From Lepraria neglecta (taxonomy: Eukaryota > Ascomycota > Lecanoromycetes > Lecanorales > Stereocaulaceae): a DNA stretch of 64,000 nucleotides. The notes beneath the pieces were generated by a model. It was not told where the DNA came from, did no database searches, and saw nothing but the letters and a program-made list of their open reading frames with translations. Of this stretch, positions 1 to 10,540 are shown piece after piece. The stretch spans positions 2,790,001 to 2,854,000 of the forward strand of contig CM065652.1 in assembly GCA_033220425.1 (NCBI GenBank), read 5' to 3'. Positions within the stretch are counted from its first letter, which is position 1, and every line of letters starts with the position of its first letter. The translations under genes were made by a program, and so were the position numbers.

Positions 1-74
1 TTCCCAGGCGCAGAATTACGTTCCCAATTCAATTATGGAGTTGAGTGAAATGCTAATTTTTTCTGTTTCAAAAG

Positions 75-1058
75 TATTGTCGCAGTTCATGGTCTGAATG
101 GTGATGCATATAAGACATGGACATCAGACAAATGCAAAGTCAACTGGCTGTCCGATCAGAATCTCCTGCCGAAATACCTACCGAACGCTCGGGTTCTCAC
201 CTGGGGATACAATGCGAACGTAGCATCACTCAAGGGGAGAAGTGCCTCTTCAGACCGGATACTACAGCATGCTCAGACTCTTATTGCACAGCTGCAAGCT
301 GATAGAGAAGTGCGTGCACTTTTGGTGTCGCTTTTGATTTTGCACAAGCTGACAGGATCAGCTTGAAAACGCGTCTGAGAGGCCGATTATATTTCTTTGC
401 CATTCGTTAGGAGGAATTATAGTCAAGAGGGTAGCAATTATCCATCGAAACAGACGCTTCCCCCAGTGCTGACAAAGTACAGGCACTCGCATACTCGATG
501 AGTCGAACAGCAGCAAAGATTGCTCACCTACACTCCATCTATACCTGCACCTACGGCATCCTCTTCTTCGGCACCCCCCACTCCGGCTCCCGCAAAGCCC
601 AACTCGCCGCCTCCCTCCAAAAACTCGTATCCCTCACAACCCCCAAGAAATTCCTAGAAACAGACTCCAGCCTCCTCCGCGCCCTAGAAGAAGACTCCGA
701 AATCCTTCAGAACATCACCGATCAATTCGCACCGCTAATGACACGCTTCCATATCTTCTTTTTCTGGGAGCAAGAGCGGACAGATCTGAAGTACACCAAG
801 GATTATATAGTCGACGAGACCAGTGCAGCCCCAATCTTGGACAACACTGAGAGATCTGGCATTGGAGCCGATCACCGGAATATGTGCAAATTCGAAACCA
901 AAGATTCGGCAGGATTCCGGACAGTTGTTGCGGCACTGAAGCGATATACTCAGGACGCACCTAAGGTAGTCAGTACAAGGAATATTAGAGCTGGTGAAAT
1001 GTTGAGTGCTCAAGGGTGGCACGAGGCGACGGAGTTGGTGCGTGGTTCCCTGCGTTGA
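75..1058 (+). CDS. SesB-like alpha/beta-hydrolase domain protein (5' end outside window)
   Basis: Exons 75-309, 362-430 and 483-1058, with introns 310-361 and 431-482 (52 nt each, phase 0), join into one frame. An acceptor at 74 implies more coding sequence to the left. The frame opens with VAVHGLNGDAYKTW (the oxyanion/HG region of alpha/beta hydrolases), then CHSLGGIIVK across exon 2 (nucleophile elbow with the catalytic Ser), YGILFFGTPHSG, and near the end NTERSGIGADHRNMCKF, which holds the likely catalytic His. This order is typical of the SesB/DUF676-type lipase-like domain that forms the N-terminal module of many fungal NLR (STAND) proteins. Here the frame stops about 30 codons after the domain and no NB-ARC or NACHT motif follows in 800 bp, so it is either a stand-alone hydrolase or the remnant of a longer gene. 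The first exon(s) cannot be seen. The substrate is unknown. Confidence 0.72.
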
Positions 1059-1871
1059 AAGCAGAACGCTCTACTGCCGAACTCCAAGATTCTACAGGTA
1101 CACTTGGGAAGGAGTATCAGCTCGGGGATCCTGCTCGGGGTTATAGAGCACTTGATGGAGTTGCGGAGGAAGCTGGTGGTTAAGTCGGTTCCAATTTTGT
1201 TGATCTAGCTGTCTAGCCGTCTAGGAAAAGCCGCCTGACTGTAGCATCTTGTATCATTAGGGTAATCCATCGACTAAAGACAATCAGACAAGTTGATGAA
1301 GTAGCCTGGCAGTGGAGCATTTCTTGACTTTGAAAGTTCGCCAGAAAGAGTCATGTTAACCAGAAGGCTAGATGAGCAATTTCCATGTCCTGGACTCTGG
1401 TTTCCCCGGTCTTCTTGTTTCTCGGTGGACTTGAACACGTGGGATATGGTGAGAGCTTGAAAGGAGCGCAGGTGGTTTGAGGGAGCCTCTCTTAAGAAGC
1501 GAATTGCCTTGACAGCTCTATATTTTAGTAGTCAGCTTAGATCGGCATAAATTACACTTCGTAGCTCACTATAATATGTTCGGATGTTCATTCTGCCCTA
1601 CCACTCAGGACCCATGTGCTGCTGCTGTTCTCCTGTGCCATGGAGGGCGCCCTCAATTATCCTATATGCAGAGAAAGCGGTGCACACTGCACGGATAGTT
1701 GAAGCAAGCTCATCACAGTTGCACGCTCAAATCAATAATTGATATGTCATGCTCTATTGATAAATACTGTGTCGATCAATAACCAGGGTATAGACAATTA
1801 GGTATATATTATAAAGCAGCATCAGCATCATTTACGTACATAAAATCAGCGACACGTCAACTCAAACCGCT
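1059..1871. other. Intergenic, no gene recognised
   Basis: The 3' flanks of the hydrolase gene and of the convergent DUF7137-like gene. Short open stretches just after 1058 look weakly coding but resemble no family I know. The part from about 1700 to 1860 is AT-rich. Confidence 0.5.
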
Positions 1872-3155
1872 TCAAAATCCTCGGCTGTTCCTCTGCCTGC
1901 CCAGCTCATCCCTAAACGCATTGCTTCCTCTTCCTCCAGTAGTCGGACTGCTGACCGGGCTTCCCCAGTCCCAGTTGTCATCTCCCCCGGTCGATCCCCT
2001 ATTGCGGTTTTGCAACTCCACGCCTCGAGTAGGCTCATCATGGAACGACGGGTCTCTGCGATGACCTCGACCTGTAGCTACTGCAGCGGGGGCCGCTCTT
2101 TGACCCTTTGACCTCCCGACGCCGTAGCCCCTTCCGGCCCGTTTTCTCATGCAGATGAAAGCTCCTAGACCGACGAGCGCGACGCCGAAGACGACCAGAC
2201 CAATTGGGATGCCGACTTCCTCGCCAAGCTTCTTGTTGGATCCGCTGGAGGATGAGGGAGACGTGTGGGTCGTGTTGGTGGCATTACTCAACATGAAGGT
2301 AGGTCCAGTAAGTGTCTTGCCCTCTGAAACAAGGAAAAGAGTCAAGTTGGCGGGGGATCCGTGGGTTTTGTTGAGGAAGCTATGGGTCATGTTGATGATC
2401 AGGCTACCTTGGGTGTCAGGTGCGTCCTCTTTGAACACTGACGACTCGCTAGCTGTCAGTTCCTCGGAATTATCGAAGTATGAGAGCCAGATCGTGTCGG
2501 TGGAGTTAGGCTCAAAGATGGAGGTGTCCCATTGCACTGTCACCAGAGCTATTAGCCTTGGATAATATGTCGTGGAACAGAAGTGTCATACCCTCAATGC
2601 TTTTGTCGATCAAAACAATCTGACCAGGTGTAGGCTTGCAGAATGGATTCCCAAGGAAATCCCCATCCTCTGTTTTGTTCACATGGCACATGTTCGGGTC
2701 GTTGGTACCATTGAGACCACTGCCTGTGGCTGTAGCTGCGGCAGAAGCAGAGGTCAGAGAAGCTTCTTCTGCACTTTTCGTTACTGTGGTATTGGCTATG
2801 GAGGTCATAGTCGGTGCCGAGGACGCAATTGTTGCAACTACCGCGGTTGGGCCAGCTACTTCGGGGGTACCAGTCTCCGTGGCTGACTCTAGTGTAGATG
2901 TCTCCGTGGCCGCTCCGTCGGCAGCTGAAGTTGAAGTTTCTCCTACAGAAATTCCTGATCAGCTTTTGTGGACATCAGGCTGACAATGAAAGGCCTGGTG
3001 GGAGCTTCTCTCATTCAGGGGTACGAACCATCGCCCTCTTGCCTCCATTGAAGCAAACCCGCAGATGCAAAGCCGGTGTAGGACAGTAAGAATAGTACAC
3101 AGAAGAGCATTGAGACCAAATTGGCACGACCGCCGTTATTCTTTCTGAATTCCAT
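1872..3155 (-). CDS. DUF7137-like secreted/single-pass membrane glycoprotein
   Basis: Exons 3155-3029, 2942-2592 and 2536-1872 (introns 86 and 55 nt) give about 380 aa. The N-terminus has a basic start followed by a signal peptide (NLVSMLFCVLFLLSYTGFA). A Ser/Thr/Ala-rich stalk follows, then a compact domain containing NPFCKPTPGQIVLIDKS and EVQWDTSIFEPNST. That pattern of Cys-rich entry and V-W-D-T core is typical of the fungal DUF7137 extracellular fold. Several N-x-S/T sites are visible. A Ser-rich linker leads to one membrane helix (IGLVVFGVALVGLGAFICM), a short basic stop-transfer and a Gly/Arg-rich cytoplasmic tail. Likely a cell-surface or secretory-pathway protein, perhaps a wall sensor; the function is not known. 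It is divergent from the gene at 3614. The start was chosen because only this ATG precedes the signal peptide and splices in frame. Confidence 0.8.
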
Positions 3156-3613
3156 GATTGTCTGACTTTTCGAGACGTTGGGGAGCTACCGGGGGGTGTT
3201 TACTTTGGCGCAGGCCTCAAAGGACGAATCTGCCTCTTTATGTCGACGGGAAAGTTGGCACAGCCCAATTGATGCTATACTGAGGGTGGATGCGTATCGA
3301 CATGAAACAGCTCAGCTCGTCCAGGCTCCGGCTGAAGGATCGTGAAAAGGAGGCTGAAGAGAGAACTGCGCCAACCGCCATGCCCTGCCAAGATTTGCTG
3401 ATCCGCTAAATAACGAACGGCCGAAGCTAGCGCGGGGTTAGAGTCGATTAGCGCATGGTCCCCTGTTCGTTCAACCTTGCGAACACATCTCGGCAACTCG
3501 TCGCTTCCACTGCTCTGACACCCAACCACCAACCACATCTACGCCTCCATACAACCCTCAACTACCTTTCTTCAACCCTTACACAGCCCACCCTTACCCA
3601 AACCTCAACCACC
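3156..3613. promoter_or_regulatory. Shared divergent upstream region
   Basis: 458 bp between the start codons of two divergent secretory-pathway genes. From about 3470 to 3610 the + strand is C-rich with CAACC/CCACC stretches, like a fungal 5' leader. No TATA box or specific operator is evident. Confidence 0.4.
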
Positions 3614-4501
3614 ATGCATCTCACGCACGCCCTCACCCTGGCCCTCCCCGCCCTCTGCGCAGCCCAAGCCCAAAAACCGCTCAGCGAACAAGCAGCCGCC
3701 TGGTTCGAGAAAGCAAAATCCTACATCCCCAACTCTATCCCCTCCGCCGCAAAGGACCCAGTCGGAGCCGGTGCCGCAAAGATAGCCGCCAAGAATGTCA
3801 CGCCGCTGACAATGGAAAACTATGAATCTTTCCTGACACCAGACTCGAACTCTCCAAAGAGTCCGCGGGAGTATATGGTTTTTGTTTCTGGTGGGAACAA
3901 GACGTGTGGTGGGCTTTGCACGAAGTTGGAGAAGGAGTGGAATGAGACAGCTAGCTTATTCGCTGCGGATCCTACGGCGCCGCATTTGGGGTATATCAAC
4001 TGCGATACCCAGGCTGTTCTCTGCGCAACATGGATGGCCAAGCCGCCTACGATCTGGCATATCCAGCGTCCCATTGCTCACGCTGATCAGTCGACACCAG
4101 CAAGTACGATATATATCAACTACCTGAACTTCACAGAGACCACGGTGGGCGATATGGTGGCTTTACATAGCGGCAAGAAGTATGAGACAGGGATGATCTA
4201 CGAGGGGTATTTCAACCCCATTGATGGCCAGCTGGCTCAGCTTGGTCTGCTTAAGATCATAGGATACGTTCTATTCGGATTCAGCATGATTCCGAGCTGG
4301 GCGTTCATGTTGATTATTAGCATGGTTTCGAGGTCGGTGATGTAAGTGCCCCATTCCGGCATCTGATTTCGAGTTGGGAATCGTATGCTGACTGTTCATA
4401 GCGCAAGGAGAACCGCGCCGAACCCTGATAGGCAGCAGCAGGGTGCCAGGCCGGCAGCAGGCAGCGCTCCATTGGGAGGTGCACCACCTGCCAACGAGTA
4501 G
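3614..4501 (+). CDS. Conserved fungal thioredoxin-like ER membrane protein
   Basis: Exons 3614-4341 and 4402-4501 (60-nt intron, GTAAGT...ATAG) encode 275 aa. A signal peptide (MHLTHALTLALPALCAAQA) is followed by an amphipathic segment, a thioredoxin-like region with EYMVFVSGGNKTCGGLCTK and NCDTQAVLCATW, N-glycosylation sites, and a C-terminal hydrophobic hairpin (LLKIIGYVLFGFSMIPSWAF) before an Ala/Pro/Gln-rich tail. I recognise the pattern as a widespread Pezizomycotina protein that databases sometimes label peptidyl-tRNA hydrolase; nothing here supports that activity. Inferred to be an ER-lumen-facing, membrane-anchored protein with a Trx-like fold. Function unknown. Confidence 0.8.
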
Positions 4502-4902
4502 AGGAAAGGATGGCGGGCTCGGTCCATTGAACATATTGGAGATCTTCTTTCTATGAATGTGTGAACAGTAGAGGCTTCTCAGATTTGGGTATGGAATTGC
4601 GGTAGATCGGGGAGTGGTTCAAGGTTTCTGGACGACTTTTATTCGTTCAATGTCATTTACTTTTACTTAGATATCCACGTAGTTCCATACTTGGTATAGA
4701 TACCTCTCAAATCTAGATCATGACCAGGCGTGTTGTTTAATATTCATATCTTGCAATCGCCCCGATGCGATACTTCTTCGTAGGATACTGCCATGGCGAG
4801 CCTTGTGATCCAATGCCAATGCCTTCCCTCCATCTCCAGACCCTGCCTAGAGTCGTAGTGATGCTGCTCGTTCAGTCATGAGCCGTGGATCGTGCATAGT
4901 CA
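4502..4902. other. Convergent intergenic region
   Basis: The 3' flanks of the thioredoxin-like gene (+) and the ornithine cyclodeaminase-like gene (-). AT-rich around 4650-4750. No gene seen. Confidence 0.5.
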
Positions 4903-6261
4903 TCAAAAGCCTTCAACAGTCGTCCCGATCCCCTTTTCCATCGCCAGCGCAACCAAGTCCTCGCCAACGCAAATATCCATCATCCCAATTCCAACACTCT
5001 TATAGATAACGTTGCCACTCATTAGCCATTTCTTCAGCCCTTTCTCTCCCTCTCCAGTGCCCATCTCAATCTCCTTCATGCTGGCTTTCTTCACCATCAA
5101 CAACTCGCCGATTTCGACCAGCTGTTCGGCGGTTATGTCTGCCTGCCTGATCTCGCCCGCTTCTTTCAAGCAGGCTTCTAGACTATCGACGACGATGACT
5201 CCACCTTTGTCTGCATGCTTATGGTGATGGTGCTTGTGGTCTGGGGCAACGGCTTGGCGGAGTATGTCAGGATGGATCTCAATCATGTGTCGCCGATAGC
5301 TGCCGATTGCGGAGATGTATCGCCCTTTCTTCCGTCCTTCTGAGCTTGTGAGGTATTCGGCTGGAAATAACGGCGATGTGCTGGGCGTACACATGAAAAT
5401 GACATCTGCTTTTCGTACGTGCTCTTTCAGCAACCGTTGGTACTCGCCATACTCAGAGCTCACTATACTGAACGCCAGTTTTGGGTTGGCATTGCGTAGA
5501 TCCTCCCAGTCTGGTGATGTATAGAACTCATGCATGAGCGTTTTCGCGCGAGCAAAAGACCGATTGACGATGTCGACATGGTGGATCTCGCTACCCCGAA
5601 TTATGAGGGCAAGGCGTATATGCCATGCCGCCTGCTTGCCAGCGCCAAAGACTGTGATTGAATGAACGTGGGAACGGCGGTTCAAGATGATGGTAGAAGC
5701 GAGGGCGGTACGGAAAGCGGTAAGTTCTTCAGCACCAAGAAAGGCGTAAGGAGTACCGCTTGAGGTGAGGAGCGTGAGGGAGCCGCTTGGTGTAGTCGTC
5801 TGAGAAGACGCCACTGACGGGTCCGCGGATTGAGAGCTGGCGATTGAAGGGGTGTAGGAGGTCGTATTGATTGTAGACTTGGAGCTCGTTGTTGAAGGTG
5901 ATTGAGGGGCAGGGGACGTGCTTCGAGGAGAGTCAATGCTCAGCTTGCTGACACTGCTGCTGATGCTGTCGCTGACGCTGGGTTCCCGAGAGGGTACTGG
6001 CGCTGTAGCTAAAGTCACGATTTTAATGCCTCTGCTCGTGCTGGTACTAGCTGGCATGAACAGCGTGGTCTGGTTGTTGGCAGCTGGGACGGCGATTCGT
6101 TGGGGCTGATTGGCACTGCACCCCACCGTCGTTTCCTGCGTTCCTGTCGAGTAATCATGGAGGGCTTCTGAGAGGTTATGCTGGAGCTGGGCGATGTTAT
6201 CCCGGTTGAGGGAGAGAAGCAGCGAGTGAATGTCTGCATCGGAGAGGATTGTGAGAGGCAT
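4903..6261 (-). CDS. Ornithine cyclodeaminase / mu-crystallin family protein
   Basis: A single exon of 452 aa. The N-terminus (MPLTILSDADIHSLL) matches the family's start, and FMPASTSTSRGIKIVTLAT is the substrate-side strand region. The Rossmann core has SITVFGAGKQAAWHIRLAL (GxGxxA/G-type NAD(P) loop), HVDIVNRSFARAK, ADVIFMCTPSTSPLFP, ISAIGSYRRHMIEI and VVDSLEACLKEAGEI. The C-terminus has NVIYKSVGIGMMDICVGEDL. The family includes ornithine cyclodeaminase, ketimine reductases and alanine or lysine-derived imine reductases, so the substrate cannot be assigned. The protein is about 110 aa longer than usual because of a Ser/Thr/Pro-rich, probably disordered insert around residues 88-160 and a His-rich loop (DHKHHHHKHADKG). 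Likely cytosolic and NAD(P)H-dependent. Confidence 0.88.
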   Translation of the reverse strand: MPLTILSDADIHSLLLSLNRDNIAQLQHNLSEALHDYSTGTQETTVGCSANQPQRIAVPAANNQTTLFMPASTSTSRGIKIVTLATAPVPSREPSVSDSISSSVSKLSIDSPRSTSPAPQSPSTTSSKSTINTTSYTPSIASSQSADPSVASSQTTTPSGSLTLLTSSGTPYAFLGAEELTAFRTALASTIILNRRSHVHSITVFGAGKQAAWHIRLALIIRGSEIHHVDIVNRSFARAKTLMHEFYTSPDWEDLRNANPKLAFSIVSSEYGEYQRLLKEHVRKADVIFMCTPSTSPLFPAEYLTSSEGRKKGRYISAIGSYRRHMIEIHPDILRQAVAPDHKHHHHKHADKGGVIVVDSLEACLKEAGEIRQADITAEQLVEIGELLMVKKASMKEIEMGTGEGEKGLKKWLMSGNVIYKSVGIGMMDICVGEDLVALAMEKGIGTTVEGF

Positions 6262-7433
6262 ATTATCGGCTCGATATGAGCAATCTGTATTCGATGTCTA
6301 CATACTGACAACGATCCAACCAGGGAATAAAGACTCCCGGCGCACTCGCACTATTCGTCTCGCCTCTGGAAGTTAGTAATCTGTAGCAAGCGATGCTTGG
6401 GTCAGCACAGAAAGTCAAAGAATGCTATGCACAGCGCCCTGCACAGTCAGCCGGCCCATCCTCGGCTAATCTGCTATTCTAATCTACGAACGTTACCGTC
6501 AGCAAATCTCAGCCCTTGAGAATTATCTTCCATCTTTTCACCTCTTCTGCCTTGCCTCTTTATCCGTCTAGACCTCATCAATGCTCACGTTGGTAGTGAG
6601 TATGCTCCGGCTTGGCTTTCTTCAGCACTTTAGGATCGCTTACTCTGATACCGCTTCATTGGGCTCCTACGGTGACTATGTCCTCCCGGGCAGGCAGAAT
6701 AATGCCGTGAGAAAGCTAGCTGCTTCGGCCTGCCCTCAGAAAGCTTTCGCAGATTCTTTCTGATGAACCGGAGCTGACTTGCTGGCGAGAGCTACATACC
6801 ATCGATCTTTTGCTGATCTCCGTAGACTTCTGCTGACCTTGTGAGCCTGAGGTACCGCATCTGAGCCTAGAATACTTATAAGGCCGTCAAGAAACCCAGA
6901 GTTTGGGAAAGAAAACCAGATCCTTGCCCTCACTTTGCAAATATTGAGGCCTAGAGCAATCCTTGTGGCTGGGAAAGGTCCTTGAACGTGGCCGCTACAG
7001 CAAATCCCATGCCCATTTTGATAGAGTCCGTGAATATGGCTATTTCAGAATCTACACAAGATTCTTCCGCAGCTAAGTATAGCTGTTGGACTCTCAGAGG
7101 CCTCGTAAGCTCGAAATGGCAGGGACTGTTCCAAAAGTAATTGCCGAGAGGTGTACAAAATGTGTCATTCGCCATGAACAATTGATTAGTATTGCTAATG
7201 TGAAGCTATGCCACGGTCAAAATGATTGTGTCAAGAGTGAGATTAGTCCAATTCTAAGCCTAGTAATAACATGAAATTGTCCAAGTGTTGACACAATTAG
7301 CGTCATCACGTGGTGATGTGACGGTAAATATCCCGTCAACATCACAACTTCCCGCTTTACTCACACCTCCACAATACGTTCCTCAACTCTTTTGCCCACC
7401 CTAACCTCTCATCACTTACTCAATTAAGTCTCC
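6262..7433. other. Intergenic, 1.2 kb, no gene recognised
   Basis: Lies between divergent genes. AT-rich near 7130-7350; a CT/CCACC-rich leader just before 7434 probably belongs to the downstream gene. Both strands give only short frames without family resemblance. Confidence 0.5.
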
Positions 7434-9181
7434 ATGCCATCACCAGTGTCTAGGATTGAAGCTCGCAACATGACAAAGCGTAAAGCAGCAGAGCAGAAGG
7501 TGACGCCTTGTCGACCTCGCAAGAAGCAGGCCGTGACTAAAACTAACAACTCTAAGACCAGAGCTCTGTGAGGATTACCCCGTGTTGAGCATGAAGGCGT
7601 CGAGTACGAAGGCAGGCTAATTAGCACAGTATCCGAAAGAATGCAGAGAATTCACCATTATTTCGCTTTCCATCAGAGGTTCGAGAGAAGATTCTCGTCA
7701 ACATCGTTGGCGACAACCTCATCCATGTCAAGTATCTGTATGGTGATGACCTCATCGAAGCTCGTCGCGCTGAAGGTAAAGAAGTGGACGAAGTCGAGAA
7801 GTCTTGGGACTTGCTTGATATATCGGGTGTAAGGCGGAGACGTATTAGGACTGATCAAGGAGCCTTCCGTCATGGGATCTGCAGAGCAGTCCAATCCGAG
7901 CAAGATGCTTACGAGGAGATGATATCCGGTCGCGCTACCATACCAGAAGACGACTCTCCGAGGTTCTTTGTCGCCAGATGCGGAGAACGTCACAATCGCT
8001 GCGGGATGTGGCGCGAAGACCAGCTCGAAGTTCTCACCCAAGAAGAACGCAAAGCCAGGACAGTGGATCTCAACATCTTGGGCGTATGTCGTCAGCTCTA
8101 CGAAGAAGCAAATCATCTCTTGTGGGCTACCAACGTTTTCTCGTTTGATGATTCAGTCTCATTCGACAAATTCCTTGGTAGCCTCAATCCAGCCCAGAAA
8201 CGCAATCTCACTGGTCTTCACCTTCACACCAAGATAGGTGGCTGGAACTATAGTTATGACATGGCTTTTCTCGAGAGTTGGGCAACCGCTTTCAAGATGC
8301 CCCATATTAACATGCTGCGTGATGTTCAGACCTTGCATATCTGCTTCGAGCAACGATTCAAACGATGTTATGGACCGTCCCCTGACAGCACAGACAACAG
8401 ATCCAAACGGGACCAAGACGCAGACGTCAAGCCCTTCCTACGCTTACGTGCCCTCCCTACAAAAAACGTCACAGTCGTTGTCAGCGATAACATTCATGCT
8501 ATCGAGCTAGATGAAGTGACCGAGTGGAGATGGACTACCGCGCAGAAGATGGAATATGCAAAGAGTATTCGATCCCAGCTGCTAGATCCTCAGGGCGCCG
8601 AACTTGTGAGAGCTGAGGCGGAAGCCGAACAGCAGGCAATGAAGGTCAATCGCGCAGATTGGGCATGGAGAAAGGCTATACATGCTGATAAGCGGGTAAT
8701 TCGGATGAAAGAGTCTGCAGCTCAGGAATCGAAGCGAATCAAACGCTACGAGGAGCTAGTGGAATCCGCACGCCAAAAGTTAGAAGAAGCTACCCACAAG
8801 GACGGCAAGGGAACAGATGAGTTGCAGACTGCGTATGAACAATCGAAGTCAACGCTTTCCTGCGTCATGGGTAGTGTGAACAGAGCCGCTGCAACCGCAG
8901 AGCATGCACGAATCAAGGCGGTTGACATAGCAGCGAAGTACCAGAGGGCAAAGGCCAGGGTCGGCAATCAAGCATTGGTGGCGAAGCTGACATCAGAGAA
9001 CGAAGTCGAGACAGAGGATGACGATGACTCATATGCGGAGGAGGAGGAGACGGAGGAGACGGAGGAGCTTGAATTGATGTCGGAGGATGATTCAGCCGAT
9101 GAGGTTGAAGATGCAGCTGTTCAAATGGACGACGATGAGGACACGGACAATGAATCTGAGCTGTCTGACGACTCTTCTTGA
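7434..9181 (+). CDS. F-box-like / DUF7730-type fungal protein with coiled-coil and acidic tail
   Basis: Exons 7434-7567 and 7630-9181 (62-nt intron, phase 2) encode 561 aa. The first 45 residues are basic (RNMTKRKAAEQK, CRPRKKQ), like a nuclear localisation signal. NSPLFRFPSEVREKILVNIV follows, matching the LPxExRxxIY motif that opens DUF7730/F-box-like domains. VDLNILGVCRQLYEEANHLL is the second family hallmark (L-L-x-VCRQ-x-x-E). The C-terminal third (from about residue 390) is a charged coiled coil, ending in a long Glu/Asp-rich tail. These proteins form large, poorly characterised families in Pezizomycotina. A role as a ubiquitin-ligase adaptor or nuclear protein is only inference. The start was chosen because splicing from this ATG gives the continuous frame. 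A minisatellite array begins about 255 bp after the stop. Confidence 0.75.
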
Positions 9182-9436
9182 GGGTAAGCTTGAGCACTTT
9201 TCGATCGCACCCAGCTTCTTGCAATGTCATTTCGCTACACGGCAACAACAAAAGCAGCGATATCAGTATGTATCGCACTCGCAACTATGGGCGAGCTGTG
9301 CTGACACTCAGCAGATCCTCTTTTCATGGCATGCTCCCCTTCATCTTCGCCTATTCAACATGAGCTCGACTCTATCAGCAAGCTTTTCAAACCAAGACTG
9401 CTCAGATCCCCCCCATCAATAGTTACATTAGCTCGA

Positions 9437-10326
9437 CACATGCATTTAAATCGAATCTTTTTGCACGACTCCGGCGCTGCCAGTGAGCATCAATAACCGC
9501 TACACACGTCTCAATGAATCCGTTTCACATAAACTTGGTGCTACTATTGACCGTGAACAACGGCCACATGCCTTATGATCAAGCCGGTTTACAAGACTCG
9601 GGCCCCCCATTGACTGTAAACAGTGGCTATGTGCGTTATGATCAAGCCTTTTCATGAAACTGTGTAGCTACCGTTGTGGATAAACAGCAGCCATATCCGT
9701 TCGATTTCAACCATTCTATATGACTCTGAAGCTACTATTGACCGTAAACAATGATCACATACATTTCGAAAAAGCCGATGCCGACGAACATGGTCCTAGT
9801 AATGGCCATACAGAGTGGCCACAAACCTCTGACTCAAGCCATTCCGTACCACTCCAACGCCACCAGTGGCACGAACAGCGGTCATATGCATTCCAATTGA
9901 ACCATTTAAATCACTTTGAAGCTAGTGAACACGATAGACAATTGCCACATGCCTTTCAATTAAGCCATCTTGCAGGATTTTGGTGCCCTCAGTGATTACA
10001 AATATTGGCAATCTGCTTTCCCAAACAAGGCAATTCAGAGGACCCTAGTCCTACTGGTGACCATGAGCAGCGGCTACAGATGTTTCAATCAAACTATTCC
10101 ACACAGCTCCAGCCCTACCAGTGACTATGAAAAACGGTTATGCGCCTTTCAATCAAGCTATTCACACCACTAAAAAGCTAGCAAATACCCTAGGGAATGG
10201 TCAAATGCCGTTCGATAACGCCATATATATGGCTCTGACCTTTGCAATGAATATTAGCATAGGCCATGTATGTTCCAATCAAGCCATATCGCAAAGTTCT
10301 GACGTTACGATAGCAACAACCAGGGG
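9437..10326. repeat. Degenerate 63-65 bp tandem repeat array (minisatellite), about 14 units
   Basis: Read with a 64-bp register, the sequence realigns with itself throughout. Units begin near 9437, 9501, 9565, 9628, 9692, 9756, 9820, 9883, 9946, 10010, 10075, 10139, 10202 and 10265. Recurrent blocks in each unit are a start like CACATGCCTTTCAATCAAGC, a middle like CATTCCACACGACTCTGAAG, and an end like ACCAGTGACTATGAACAACG followed by GC/GT. Unit lengths counted directly are 63, 64 or 65. Individual copies are well diverged, so the array is old. Because lengths vary by single bases no reading frame runs through it, although short frames repeat peptides such as HAFQLSHL and CAFQSSY. It lies between convergent genes. 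A weak further unit may precede 9437. Confidence 0.85.
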
Positions 10327-10540
10327 TATTTGACCAAGGAACAGCGTAGAACACGATTCATTTCATCTATCACATTGCTTCCAGCACTTGGTAGCTATGA
10401 CTATCTGCGCATTCAAGCGTAAACCATCCACACAACCCACCCAACAAGCACACCACTATGCATAGAAAACTCCCCTTTCAAGAACGGTAACTATTCATTT
10501 TCACCCCCCTATCCAACCACTCCCATCGCGAATTTCCCAC

